The notes under the pieces: generated by a model
Seen by the model: the letters and a program-made list of their open reading frames with translations, nothing else
Database searches by the model: none
Told to the model about the DNA's origin: nothing
Assembly (NCBI GenBank): GCA_017460835.1
Contig: JAFUAD010000036.1
Coordinates: forward strand, 1-38,033
Direction: 5' to 3'
Origin: Oscillospiraceae bacterium
GTDB lineage: Bacteria; Bacillota; Clostridia; Oscillospirales; Ruminococcaceae
DNA: 38,033 nt
Shown here: in pieces, positions 8,739 through 16,727 of the stretch
Numbering within the stretch: the stretch's first letter is position 1
Layout of the letters: every line of letters starts with the position of its first letter
Translations under genes and position numbers: made by a program

Positions 8739-11003
8739 ATGCACGTTGACCTGATTGCAACGACCAAAGGTGCGAATAAACTGGTACACGGCACCGATAA
8801 CGGCAAAAAGACCGCTTGCGGCATCAATCTCACAAAGCCGGAAAATCTCGGCATGTATACGACCACGGGTGAGATGAAGGATATCATGGATCTCACCTGC
8901 GAAAAGTGCAAGACACTGATCGCAAAAAAGCAGATCAAGGAATCGAACAAGGAGATGGCGGCACAGCTCAAGGCTGAGCAGAAGGCCATGAGGCGCGAGC
9001 GCGCTGCCGAAAAGCACGGCCACGTCGCCGCCCCCGCACAGCCTGCAAAGGAATCGGACAAGAACGAAGCATATGTTCCGCCCTCGATGCGGAAATCGAA
9101 GGCCGCACAGGAGTCGCAGAAGCCGATTGATGCCCCGGCACCGGAGGCACCGAAGCCGGTTTCGATGCCCGCACCGAATGTCGGCGCGGCGTCTGTACCC
9201 GCTCCGGCTCCGAAGCCCGCACCGGTTGACGATGTGCTCGCACAGTTTTCTGTTCCGGCCGTTCCCGGTACGCTGCCGCCTGCACCTGCTCCGGCACCCG
9301 CACCTGCTCCGGCTCCGGCGCCCGCACCGGCTGACGATGTGCTGGCACAGTTTGCGATTCCCGCAATGCCCGGCACGCTGCCGCCTGCTCCCAATCCCGC
9401 ACCGGCTCCTGCACCCGCAGCGCCGGCTCCGGCTGATGATGTACTGGCGCAGTTTGCAATTCCGACTGTTCCGACCTCGCTGCCGGGCGCCGCACCTGCA
9501 CCCGCAGCACAGGCTCCGGCCGATGATGTACTGGCGCAGTTTGCGATTCCGACCGTTCCGACCTCGCTGCCGGGCGCCGCACCTGCACCCGCAGCACCGG
9601 CTCCGGCTGACGATGTACTGGCGCAGTTTGCGATCCCGACCGTCCCGACCTCGCTGCCGGGCGCCGCACCTGCACCCGCAGCACCTGCTCCGGCTGATGA
9701 TGTACTCGCGCAGTTTGCAATCCCGACCGTCCCGACCTCTCTGCCGGGTACGGCTCCTGCACAGAATGCATCGCTTGATTCCCTCGCAAACAGCCTGTTC
9801 GGCACGGATGATGCACCCGCAGCTCCGGCTGCTCCGACTGTTCCGGATGTACCGGCTGCTCCTGTTACGATCGAGGAGCCCGCTGTCGTACCGGAGATCA
9901 GCGCGCCCGCTCAGCCGCGGTTTGAGGGGCTCGATCTGGACGATGTTGTCGAGGTGACGCCGACGCCGGCACCGAATGACTATAATCCGTTTGAGAAGCC
10001 GAAGCAGCCTGAGGCTGCCGCTCCGGATGCACTTGATGATATTATGGTGATGCCTGCCGGCATGCAGAAGCCGGATGCACCCGCATTCCCGACGCTGGAC
10101 GCGCCGACTGTTCCGACCTCCCTGCCGGATGCGGCACAGTACCCGACGCTGAGTACGCCGACTGTCCCGACATCGCCGACGGCTGTTCCGGGCTATCCGA
10201 CCCTGAATGTTCCGACGGTTCCGACTGCCGCTGCCGGTTATCCGGTTCCCGGCGTGCCGACGGCCGTTCCGGGCTATCCGACTCTGGATGTTCCGCCCGC
10301 ACCGCCTGCTCCCGCAGCACCTGCGATGCCGGTTCCGAATCTCTCGCAGCCCGGTTATCCGAATATGGCAGCGATGCCGCAGGCTATGCCGGGTTATCCG
10401 CAGGTTCCTTACGGGCAGGCTTATGCGCAGCCGGGCTACGGTGTTCCGGGCTATCCGGGATTCGTTCCGCAGCAGGCGCCGCATAACAATCTGTTTGCAG
10501 TTCCTACTGCCGCGAAGAAGCAGGATTCCAATACAAAGCCCCCGCTTTTTGTCGGTTACAGCGCAGACGGAAGACAGCTCTTCCAGACCTATGATGAGCT
10601 GGGCAATTCCATTCCGATCAATGAGCCGGTTTACAGCGCACCGCCTGAGGAGCCGCGCAATCAGCAGTCCGCTTCGGGCGGCGGTATGCCCGCCTCCGGC
10701 GTGCCGGTCATGGACATGGATGACCTGATGGCGTCTATGGGCATTAAGGACCCGAAGAAGAAGCAGGATGAGGGCAAGGCGATCAACTATACGGAATACC
10801 ACATTCCCACAAAGAAGAAAAAGCTCGTATCGACACCGAAGCCTGCATCTGCCGTAAAGGATGAGGCGCCGACCGGTCCGGTTTCCGCTGCGGAGGCAAA
10901 ACGCCGCAAGAAGGTTGACAAGATCAACAAGGAATTTGAAAAGCAGCTTCGCGCCCGCGGTATTGACCCGAAGACAGGCGGCATTATTCTGGATGACAAA
11001 TAA
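8739..11003 (+). CDS. Pro/Ala-rich repeat protein with N-terminal zinc-site-like motif, function unknown
   Basis: A 754-residue protein with no signal peptide or membrane helix. The first 60 residues contain H17, C27-G, C54 and C57 (H...CG...CxxC), arranged like small zinc-binding motifs. A basic helical stretch (60-95) follows. Next come six DDVLAQF-containing repeats (from residues 164, 199, 233, 262, 291 and 320), a second set of PTL.VPTVPT/GYP repeats (about 450-520), and a charged C-terminus rich in KKKK and KRRKK. A GYSADGRQLFQTYDELG segment near 607-625 could be a small folded domain. ATG 8739 is preceded by ACGGAGG; a TTG at 8730 is too close to that site. It has its own strong promoter and a hairpin downstream, so it is a single-gene unit. 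It resembles a scaffold or hub with short linear binding motifs. I do not recognise the family. Confidence 0.7.
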   Translation: MHVDLIATTKGANKLVHGTDNGKKTACGINLTKPENLGMYTTTGEMKDIMDLTCEKCKTLIAKKQIKESNKEMAAQLKAEQKAMRRERAAEKHGHVAAPAQPAKESDKNEAYVPPSMRKSKAAQESQKPIDAPAPEAPKPVSMPAPNVGAASVPAPAPKPAPVDDVLAQFSVPAVPGTLPPAPAPAPAPAPAPAPAPADDVLAQFAIPAMPGTLPPAPNPAPAPAPAAPAPADDVLAQFAIPTVPTSLPGAAPAPAAQAPADDVLAQFAIPTVPTSLPGAAPAPAAPAPADDVLAQFAIPTVPTSLPGAAPAPAAPAPADDVLAQFAIPTVPTSLPGTAPAQNASLDSLANSLFGTDDAPAAPAAPTVPDVPAAPVTIEEPAVVPEISAPAQPRFEGLDLDDVVEVTPTPAPNDYNPFEKPKQPEAAAPDALDDIMVMPAGMQKPDAPAFPTLDAPTVPTSLPDAAQYPTLSTPTVPTSPTAVPGYPTLNVPTVPTAAAGYPVPGVPTAVPGYPTLDVPPAPPAPAAPAMPVPNLSQPGYPNMAAMPQAMPGYPQVPYGQAYAQPGYGVPGYPGFVPQQAPHNNLFAVPTAAKKQDSNTKPPLFVGYSADGRQLFQTYDELGNSIPINEPVYSAPPEEPRNQQSASGGGMPASGVPVMDMDDLMASMGIKDPKKKQDEGKAINYTEYHIPTKKKKLVSTPKPASAVKDEAPTGPVSAAEAKRRKKVDKINKEFEKQLRARGIDPKTGGIILDDK
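9228..9749 (+). repeat. In-frame tandem repeats encoding DDVLAQF units
   Basis: Six copies of a unit starting with codons for DDVLAQF begin at 9228, 9333, 9435, 9522, 9609 and 9696. The last four are exactly 87 bp apart and nearly identical, pointing to recent expansion by slippage or recombination. The first two have longer Pro-Ala spacers (PAPAPA runs). The array length probably varies between strains. Confidence 0.9.
10089..10298 (+). repeat. Second in-frame repeat block (PTL.VPTVPT type)
   Basis: Four or so degenerate units encoding PTLxxPTVPT and GYPTLxVP follow the first array in the same gene. Nucleotide identity between units is lower and spacing less regular than in the 87-bp array, so this block looks older. 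Confidence 0.7.
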
Positions 11004-11014
11004 TAACGGAAACG

Positions 11015-11048
11015 GAAAAGCAGCGACACTGATATGCCGCTGCTTTTC
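11015..11048 (+). terminator. Hairpin terminator of the repeat-protein gene
   Basis: GAAAAGCAGCG (11015-11025) and CGCTGCTTTTC (11038-11048) are perfect 11-bp arms around a 12-nt loop, starting 11 nt after the stop. The A-rich and T-rich ends of the stem fit an intrinsic terminator. Confidence 0.75.
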
Positions 11049-11075
11049 GTGCTGTGACTGGAAAGGAGATGTCAG

Positions 11076-12104
11076 ATGACAGCGCAATGGAATCCCGGCG
11101 CCGGGGCGGAAAATATCCCGGCGGCCCGGAAGGCTTATTCCCGGACCTGTCTCTTTCTGCTGGCCTTCGGCGGCGGATGGATGGTACTCATTCTGATTAT
11201 CAGTTTGATTATCAGAGCGGCCGGCCTTTCGGGCAAGATCTCGGAGGACTGGAACTACGGCATTACCTACGGTGTGCAGGCATTCGTCGTCCTGCCGCTG
11301 ACCATGCTGCTCGCAAAGCGATTCGGTGATCCGTGCAGGCCGGCAGAGCATAAAATGAACATCGGGCAGATCATTCTTGCGTATTTCTGCTGCGAGACAC
11401 TCGCAGTCGCCGGCAATATGATCGGCACGACCTTCAACGGGATCCTGTCCCGGATCGTCGGATTCGACACGAGCTTCAAGCAGCTTGAGGAGTCGCTGAT
11501 GGGGGATGCGGGCATCACGTTCATGCTCTGCGCCGTGCTGATCGCGCCGCTGACTGAGGAGCTCGTGTTCCGCAAAATCCTGATTGACAATACGCGGAAA
11601 TACGGCGATTTTACGGCGATCATGCTCTCGGGCGCCATGTTCGGGCTGATGCACGGAAACTTCACGCAGTTTTTCTATACGATGGCGCTCGGCTGCTTCC
11701 TCGCCTTCCTCTATATCAAAACGGGCAGGGTGCGGTATACGATCACGCTGCATGTCATGATGAATACAGTCGGGACGATTGTTCCGCTGCTGCTGAGAAA
11801 ATATCTCACCGGCCTGAATGAATGGGCTGAGAGTCTGGCAAAGTCGCTGGAGCAGATGAATCTCGCGGAGACGCTGCGGCTGCTGATCAGCAAGTATCCG
11901 CTGCTGATCTATTCCGGAATCACATGGGCGTTCGTGATCACCGGACTGGTTCTGCTGCTGGTGTTCCGCAGGCGTTTTACGCTCGAGCCGGCGATCGCGC
12001 CGATCCCGAAAAATCAGCGGCTGAAAACCGTGTGTCTCAACCCCGGCTTTCTGCTGTTTTTCGCATTCTGCATCTACCGGTTTGTCCGGCTGATGATTGC
12101 ATAA
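11076..12104 (+). CDS. CPBP-family intramembrane glutamic protease (CAAX protease-like)
   Basis: A 342-residue polytopic membrane protein of the CPBP/Abi family. The signature residues are present: E161-E162-x3-R166 (EELVFR), H193 in FGLMHGN, and H226/N230 in HVMMN. These form the glutamate-based active site in the Rce1-like fold. ATG 11076 is preceded by AAAGGAG (11062-11068). In bacteria these proteins serve in bacteriocin maturation or self-immunity and in membrane-protein processing, and the substrate cannot be told here. No bacteriocin precursor is visible nearby. It is followed by a YczE-like gene 51 nt later, probably in the same transcript. Confidence 0.85.
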   Translation: MTAQWNPGAGAENIPAARKAYSRTCLFLLAFGGGWMVLILIISLIIRAAGLSGKISEDWNYGITYGVQAFVVLPLTMLLAKRFGDPCRPAEHKMNIGQIILAYFCCETLAVAGNMIGTTFNGILSRIVGFDTSFKQLEESLMGDAGITFMLCAVLIAPLTEELVFRKILIDNTRKYGDFTAIMLSGAMFGLMHGNFTQFFYTMALGCFLAFLYIKTGRVRYTITLHVMMNTVGTIVPLLLRKYLTGLNEWAESLAKSLEQMNLAETLRLLISKYPLLIYSGITWAFVITGLVLLLVFRRRFTLEPAIAPIPKNQRLKTVCLNPGFLLFFAFCIYRFVRLMIA

Positions 12105-12155
12105 CGACCGATCTGTGCGATAATGGACCGAAAACATGCTGAAACGGAGAATCTT

Positions 12156-12827
12156 ATGCAGAAAAAATACACGCTTCCCGAGCTGCTCAGGCGCTACACG
12201 CTGTTTCTGATCGGACTGTTCATCGCGTCAATGGGCGTCGCATTCTCGACGAAGGCCGGGCTCGGCACATCGCCGGTCGCGTCCGTTCCGTATTCGGTCT
12301 CGCTTGTGAGCCCGCTGTTCACATTCGGCGGATGGTTGAATCTGCTGAGTGTGCTGCAAATTATCACGCAGGTTGTTGTGCTGAAATTCAAGTGCAATTA
12401 TGCCGAGATCGCGGTGCAGACCGTGCTCGCGTTTGTTTACGGTTATCTGACCAATCTGTCCTGCTGGCTGATTCGCGGCATAGTGCTGACCGCGTATCCG
12501 ATGCAGTTTTTGTTCATGCTGCTGGGCTGCGCGATTCTCGCGTTCGGCATCTGGATTCAGTTCAAGGGTGCAGTTGCGATGCTGCCGGGCGAGGCGATGA
12601 ACCGCGCCATCAGCAGGGTGACCGGCAAGCGCTATGAGAATATCAAAATCCTGTTTGATATTCTGTATATTGCGGTTTCTGCGGCGATCTGCCTGATTTT
12701 CCTCCGACAATTGGAGGGTGTCCGCGAGGGCAGTATCATTGCTGCGGTGCTCGTCGGGACGATTATCAAATTCTATAACCGCATTTTCGACAGGGCTACT
12801 TCACATAAGCGAAAGGAACGCATTTGA
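12156..12827 (+). CDS. YczE/YitT-like integral membrane protein
   Basis: A 223-residue protein with about five membrane helices. The N-terminal LIGLFIASMGVAFSTKAGLGTSPVASVPY motif marks the YczE/YyaS-type membrane family, which has no settled biochemical function. ATG 12156 was chosen over the in-frame ATG at 12123 because ACGGAG lies 6-8 nt upstream and the shorter protein starts where family members usually do. It follows the CPBP gene closely and ends at a strong terminator. Confidence 0.8.
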   Translation: MQKKYTLPELLRRYTLFLIGLFIASMGVAFSTKAGLGTSPVASVPYSVSLVSPLFTFGGWLNLLSVLQIITQVVVLKFKCNYAEIAVQTVLAFVYGYLTNLSCWLIRGIVLTAYPMQFLFMLLGCAILAFGIWIQFKGAVAMLPGEAMNRAISRVTGKRYENIKILFDILYIAVSAAICLIFLRQLEGVREGSIIAAVLVGTIIKFYNRIFDRATSHKRKERI

Positions 12828-12837
12828 AATGAAAACA

Positions 12838-12876
12838 GGGCTTCTCCGGATTATGTCAATCGGAGAAGCCCTTTTT
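12838..12876 (+). terminator. Strong intrinsic terminator, probably bidirectional
   Basis: GGGCTTCTCCG (12838-12848) pairs perfectly with CGGAGAAGCCC (12861-12871) and is followed by TTTTT. The upstream side is A-rich, so it can also stop the convergent methyltransferase operon ending at 12884. Confidence 0.92.
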
Positions 12877-12883
12877 GTTTGTA

Positions 12884-13513
12884 TTATCCCTTTTTTTTCG
12901 CGAGCACCGTAATCCACGGCTTTGAGGGGTGGCGGTTCGCGTTCACCTCCGAAAAGCCTGCGGCTTTCAGCGCCTTTGTGATCTCGTCAGGTGTATAGCA
13001 GCGCATGCCCTCGATGATTGCCTCAAATCTCTTGCTGGTCTTATCCGTGCCGTCGGACTCATTGCATATCATAAAATATCCGCCCGGTTTCAGGATTCCT
13101 GCTGCCTGTGCAAAGCATTTCTCAAGCCCCGGCCAGAAATAAATCGTTTCAAAGGCAGTAACAAGATCGTAGCCGCCCGCTTTCAGTCTGAGATCTGATA
13201 CATCGCCCCGAATGACCTTGCATCTTCCGGCCTCGATCATTTTCTGATTGTATTCCTTTGCTTTCTGAACGGAAAGCGCAGAGTAATCCAGTGCAGTCAC
13301 AAATGCGGTCGGATACTTTTTCAGCAGCTCGCCGGCATTTCTGCCCCCGCCGCATCCGAGATCGGCAATATGCTTCGGCGTTAGCTCCGGCAGATAGGAC
13401 ATACCCCAGTCTGCCAGCTTTGCATGGCCGGAATTCATCCCCGCGAGCATCATTTTGCCGAGTGTTCCCTCCGGCTTCCTTGTCTGATTCACATACTTTT
13501 TGAACAGTCCCAT
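12884..13513 (-). CDS. Class I SAM-dependent methyltransferase
   Basis: A 209-residue Rossmann-fold methyltransferase. The SAM-binding motif I is DLGCGGGRNA (51-60), the acidic strand-2 residue follows in ALDYS, and later motifs include RGDVSDL and LKPGGYFMICNE. ATG 13513 is preceded on the minus strand by AAGGAGG. It is the last gene of a four-gene minus-strand operon with an EamA exporter, a small membrane protein and a ZIP transporter. Its substrate could therefore be a metal-chelating small molecule or a metalloid, but nothing in the sequence proves that. It has no Cys-rich arsenite-methyltransferase signature. Confidence 0.85.
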   Translation of the reverse strand: MGLFKKYVNQTRKPEGTLGKMMLAGMNSGHAKLADWGMSYLPELTPKHIADLGCGGGRNAGELLKKYPTAFVTALDYSALSVQKAKEYNQKMIEAGRCKVIRGDVSDLRLKAGGYDLVTAFETIYFWPGLEKCFAQAAGILKPGGYFMICNESDGTDKTSKRFEAIIEGMRCYTPDEITKALKAAGFSEVNANRHPSKPWITVLAKKKG

Positions 13514-13574
13514 TTTTATCCTCCTTTTGTGTTTGTCAGCGCAGACACAGTACGTCTGTGATGTCATCTGTTTC

Positions 13575-14357
13575 CTATCCGAGTGCAACATCCAGTATCA
13601 TCATCAGCGTAAATCCGACAGAGAACATCATCACGCCGATATTGGAATGCTCGCCCTCGGACATTTCGGGAATCAGCTCCTCTACGACGACATAGATCAT
13701 AGCCCCGGCAGCAAAGCTCAGCAGATACGGCATTGCCGGCAGAAACAGTCCCGCAAACAGAATCGTCAGTGCCGCTCCGACCGGCTCGACCGCTCCCGAA
13801 AGCACGCCGTCAAAAAATGCTTTCCCCTTGCTCTTTCCCTCCGCATGAAGCGGCATGGAGATGATCGCTCCCTCCGGGAAATTCTGGATTGCAATGCCGA
13901 GTGCAAGCGCAAACGCGCCGCCTGTGCTCATCGTTTCCGAGCCGGAGCGCAGCCCCGCATACACGACGCCGACTGCCATGCCCTCCGGGATATTGTGCAG
14001 CGTCACAGCGAGTACCATCATCGTTGTCCGCGCAAGACGGGACGGCAGACCCTCCGCTTTCTCTGCGTTCATGTGCAGATGCGGAATAACACTGTCCAGA
14101 AGCAGCAGGAACAGAATGCCGCACCAGAATCCGATCACCGCGGGCAGAAACGCCAGTTTTCCTTTATCCTCCGCCATTTCCATCGCGGGAATCAGCAGGC
14201 TCCAGATCGAGGCAGCAGTCATGACGCCGGCGGCAAAGCCCGTCAGAGCGCGCTGTACCTGCTTGCTCAGGCTGCGTTTCATGAAGAATACACAGGCAGA
14301 GCCCGCTGCCGTTCCGAGAAACGGCAGGAGCAATCCTGCTGCGATCGTGTTCAGCAT
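13575..14357 (-). CDS. ZIP-family divalent metal transporter
   Basis: A 260-residue protein with eight predicted helices. It has the two ZIP metal-binding helices: HNIPEGMAVG (121-130) in helix IV and QNFPEGA (158-164) in helix V. These residues hold the binuclear zinc site in bacterial ZIPs. The loop HLHMNAEK (93-100) is a short His-containing linker. ATG 14357 follows GGGAGGG on the minus strand, while an upstream ATG at 14378 lacks a site. It probably moves Zn2+ (or Fe2+/Mn2+) into the cytoplasm. The stop is TAG. It is co-transcribed with the His-tailed exporter upstream and the methyltransferase downstream. Confidence 0.9.
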   Translation of the reverse strand: MLNTIAAGLLLPFLGTAAGSACVFFMKRSLSKQVQRALTGFAAGVMTAASIWSLLIPAMEMAEDKGKLAFLPAVIGFWCGILFLLLLDSVIPHLHMNAEKAEGLPSRLARTTMMVLAVTLHNIPEGMAVGVVYAGLRSGSETMSTGGAFALALGIAIQNFPEGAIISMPLHAEGKSKGKAFFDGVLSGAVEPVGAALTILFAGLFLPAMPYLLSFAAGAMIYVVVEELIPEMSEGEHSNIGVMMFSVGFTLMMILDVALG

Positions 14358-14400
14358 GGCGTTCTCCCTCCCGCACAAATCTCAGTCAGCTTCCTCTGCA

Positions 14401-14616
14401 TCATTTCTGAAACAGCGTGCAGATCCACGCCGCAAGCGCCGATGCAGCAGGGAAAATAATCAGCAGCTTTACGAGTTGGCTGATGATGTTGAATCCGTAT
14501 TTCCGGTTCGCGAGTGCGGGCGCCGTCTCAGGAAAATAATGCTGAAAAAAACCGGATTTCATCAGCAGCGAAATTGCCGCGCAAAAAACAACTGCAAGAA
14601 AAATGGTCAGAAGCAT
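14401..14616 (-). CDS. Small membrane protein, two helices, function unknown
   Basis: A 71-residue protein with hydrophobic segments at about 2-20 and 45-64. The connecting loop is polar (FPETAPALANRKYGFN). ATG 14616 is preceded by AGGAGGG on the minus strand; an upstream ATG (14649) has no such site. It lies 43 nt after the EamA exporter and 43 nt before the ZIP gene, so it belongs to the same operon. Its size and position suggest an accessory subunit. I do not recognise a family. Confidence 0.65.
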   Translation of the reverse strand: MLLTIFLAVVFCAAISLLMKSGFFQHYFPETAPALANRKYGFNIISQLVKLLIIFPAASALAAWICTLFQK

Positions 14617-14659
14617 ATCCGGTTCCCTCCTGTTTGCGTTTTGTGTCATTCCGACTGTC

Positions 14660-15721
14660 TTATGAATGGGCTGCGCCGCTTGTATGATGCTCAGTCAGCA
14701 GCTTTTCCAGTTCCTTCGTGCTGTGGCGGTGCGTGTGCGTCTGATCGGTCAGATAATGCGCATGCGGGTGGCTGTGCGTGACTGTGTGCGTATGGGTCTT
14801 GCCGTCATGCGTATGGGTAAAGGTGTGCGTATGTGCGTGGGTATGCGCATGGTACAGCGTATCCCGGACAACAAACACAGTTCCGGCGATCATGATGAAC
14901 AGTGCCGTCAGGTATCGCACGGAAAGCGATTCCTTTACGAGCACGAATGACAGAAACGCCCCGATGAACGGTGCGGCTGCATAGTAGGCACTGGTTTTTG
15001 CCGCGCCGAGCGTTTTCTGCGCCCGGATGTAGGTGAAAATGCTCAGGCCGTATGCGACAAATCCGAGGATCAGTGCAGCGGGAATATACCGGATTTCCGG
15101 CAGCGGCTCTTTCAGAATCAGCGCGGTGATGAGCGAGCCTGACCCGGAGCACAATCCCTTGACCGTCACGATCTGATAGGTGCTCTTTTCGGAGATTTTG
15201 CGGGTGCAGTTGTTTTCCAGCCCCCAGCAGCTTGCTGCGCCGAGTAACAGCAAAGAGCCGACCGAAAACCGAAAGCTGCCGCTGCCCTCAAAGGTCAGAA
15301 CGATGCTGGACAAAGTAATAAGCCCGATCGCTGCCCATAATCTTTTGCTGACCTTTTCGTGAAAGATCAGGAGCGCAATAATAGTCGTTGCAACGATCTC
15401 GAAATTGCCGAGCAGCGAGGCATTGGACGAGGTGCTGCTCCGGATGCCGAGCATCAGCAGAATCGGCGCGAGAATATCCAGCAGCACCATGCCGGCTGTA
15501 TAGGGCAGATCGGCTTTTGCAAGGCGCTCCTCCGGGCGCTCCTGTCTGCGGTGAAACAGATACAGGATTCCGACACCGAGCCCGGCGCCGAGATAGAGAA
15601 ACGCCGCCATCACAGTCGGCGGGATATGCACAAGCAGCAGCTTGGAGCAGGGGACATTCAGCGCGTAGAAAACGGCGGCTGCCAGCGCATAGCCGATTGC
15701 GGCAAGATTCTGATTCTTCAT
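14660..15721 (-). CDS. EamA/DMT-family exporter with histidine-rich C-terminal tail
   Basis: A 353-residue protein. Residues 1-288 form the ten-helix, two-EamA-domain fold of the drug/metabolite transporter superfamily. Residues 291-353 are a hydrophilic tail holding 19 histidines in HAHTHAHT and HSHPHAH patterns. This is a likely Zn/Ni/Co-binding segment and is unusual for the family. ATG 15721 follows GGAGGG on the minus strand. It is the first gene of the minus-strand metal operon, with its own promoter and an operator-like sequence in the leader. Some EamA proteins export metallophores (CntI in pseudopaline systems), so export of a metal chelator, or metal-regulated export, is plausible but unproven. 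Confidence 0.85.
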   Translation of the reverse strand: MKNQNLAAIGYALAAAVFYALNVPCSKLLLVHIPPTVMAAFLYLGAGLGVGILYLFHRRQERPEERLAKADLPYTAGMVLLDILAPILLMLGIRSSTSSNASLLGNFEIVATTIIALLIFHEKVSKRLWAAIGLITLSSIVLTFEGSGSFRFSVGSLLLLGAASCWGLENNCTRKISEKSTYQIVTVKGLCSGSGSLITALILKEPLPEIRYIPAALILGFVAYGLSIFTYIRAQKTLGAAKTSAYYAAAPFIGAFLSFVLVKESLSVRYLTALFIMIAGTVFVVRDTLYHAHTHAHTHTFTHTHDGKTHTHTVTHSHPHAHYLTDQTHTHRHSTKELEKLLTEHHTSGAAHS

Positions 15722-15762
15722 GTTCCCTCCTGCATGCAGCCAAACGGCCTTTTATCCAATAG

Positions 15763-15818
15763 TTAGCGAATGCAAACCTCGCTGCATTTATTATAGCACA
15801 TCCTGCGGCGCATTGCAA
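15763..15818 (-). promoter_or_regulatory. Promoter and operator-like site of the exporter/ZIP operon
   Basis: On the minus strand, TTGCAA (15818-15813) and TATAAT (15795-15790) are 17 nt apart, and TG precedes the -10. The plus-strand sequence TTAGCGAATGCAAA (15763-15776) lies just downstream of the expected start point. It matches the palindrome in the tetR promoter at 12 of 14 positions. A repressor bound here would block the operon. Confidence 0.7.
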
Positions 15819-15948
15819 GAGATTTTGATGAAAAAAACAGTTCCGGAAAAGCAGCGTATCTGTTGTCAGAATCACGCATGCGCCCGGCAATGGAGCTTTT
15901 AGAATTTGTGAAAATGGCCAAAGCCGGTCAAAAAATAAAAATCAGCAC

Positions 15949-15977
15949 TTGACAAATTGGTTAGCGTATGCTAATAT
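15949..15977 (+). promoter_or_regulatory. tetR promoter with palindromic operator
   Basis: TTGACA (15949-15954) and TAATAT (15972-15977) are separated by 17 nt. The spacer and -10 are covered by the palindrome TTAGCGTATGCTAA (15961-15974), with arms TTAGC and GCTAA. This is the normal arrangement for a TetR-family autorepressor. Confidence 0.8.
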
Positions 15978-16020
15978 ATATGTGTGACAGCGATCTGTGA
16001 TAACAGGGGAGGGAATTCGC

Positions 16021-16656
16021 TTGCCCAGAGACAAAACGGCCAGTCATATCAGAATCAGGGAAGCGATGAAGGCGGAATTTCTGGAAAAGGGCTTTTCGGA
16101 TGCATCCATCCGAAGCATCGGACGGAGAGCGGGGCTGACCTCCGCGGCGCTGTACCGGCATTTCAGCAGCAAGGAGGAAATGTTCTGTGCTGTGGTCGAG
16201 CCGCTGGTGCAGGAGATTCAGCAGCGGATGGAGCATCATAAGCAGGTCAAATACCGCATGGCGGATGCGCACGCCGGCGCGGATGTACTGTTCGGAGAAA
16301 CCGTTATCGACATTGTGAAAGAGGTCATTCTCCCGCACAGAGCGGAGTTTTATCTGCTTGTGAAATGTGCGCAGGGAACACGGTATGAAAATTATATCCA
16401 CGATTTTGTAGATGCCAACCAGGGCGATCTCGCCGATGCTATTGACAGCATGAAGGCGCAGGGATACCCTGCCGCAGATCTGGAAAAGGAGGAGCTGCAC
16501 ATGCTTTTGAGCGCTTATATGACCGCGATCATTGAGCCGATCATTCACGGATATCCGGATGAAAAGGTCACGGCATATCTCGACCGCATGGGCGATTTCT
16601 TCATGCCCGGATGGATGAAAATTATGGGAGTACCCCTGAAAGAGTCTCAGATGTAA
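16021..16656 (+). CDS. TetR/AcrR-family transcriptional repressor
   Basis: A 211-residue regulator with an N-terminal helix-turn-helix (SDASIRSIGRRAGLTSAALYRHFSSKEEMF, about 28-57) and a helical ligand-binding domain. TTG 16021 is the most likely start: AGGGGAGGG (16005-16013) is 7 nt upstream and the protein begins 'PRDKTASHIRIREA', as in relatives. A GTG at 15997 is possible but lacks a site. It probably binds the palindrome in its own promoter and the near-copy before the exporter operon, controlling both arms. An attenuator-like hairpin overlaps its stop. The inducer is unknown; a metal complex or a small molecule carried by the downstream ABC pair would fit. Confidence 0.87.
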   Translation: MPRDKTASHIRIREAMKAEFLEKGFSDASIRSIGRRAGLTSAALYRHFSSKEEMFCAVVEPLVQEIQQRMEHHKQVKYRMADAHAGADVLFGETVIDIVKEVILPHRAEFYLLVKCAQGTRYENYIHDFVDANQGDLADAIDSMKAQGYPAADLEKEELHMLLSAYMTAIIEPIIHGYPDEKVTAYLDRMGDFFMPGWMKIMGVPLKESQM

Positions 16657-16675
16657 GGTCTGGGGCTCTTTTTAT
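16639..16675 (+). terminator. Hairpin plus T-run between tetR and the ABC genes
   Basis: AAAGAGTCTCAGA (16639-16651) pairs with TCTGGGGCTCTTT (16659-16671) at 11 Watson-Crick positions of 13, and the two others are G-U. TTTTTATT overlaps and follows. It spans the tetR stop and could partly terminate transcription, lowering expression of the ABC genes relative to tetR. A lone TTAGC half-site follows at 16681. Confidence 0.65.
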
Positions 16676-16727
16676 TACGGTTAGCTATCAAAAGCGGTCT
16701 TGTGATCACTAACAAGGAGGAAGATTC

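Noticed and set aside
8733-12137. A 1134-codon open frame on the minus strand opposite the repeat-protein and CPBP genes
   Set aside because: It mirrors the Pro/Ala codon repeats and produces an Arg/Cys-rich, low-complexity product. The plus strand has promoter, ribosome sites and recognisable motifs.
13500-14459. A 319-codon plus-strand frame opposite the ZIP gene
   Set aside because: The minus strand carries HNIPEG and NFPEG metal motifs. The plus frame encodes an Arg/His/Gln-rich shadow.
16681-16694. TTAGC half-site just before the ABC genes as a third TetR operator
   Set aside because: Only the left half matches. The second arm is absent, so it is noted as a half-site only.
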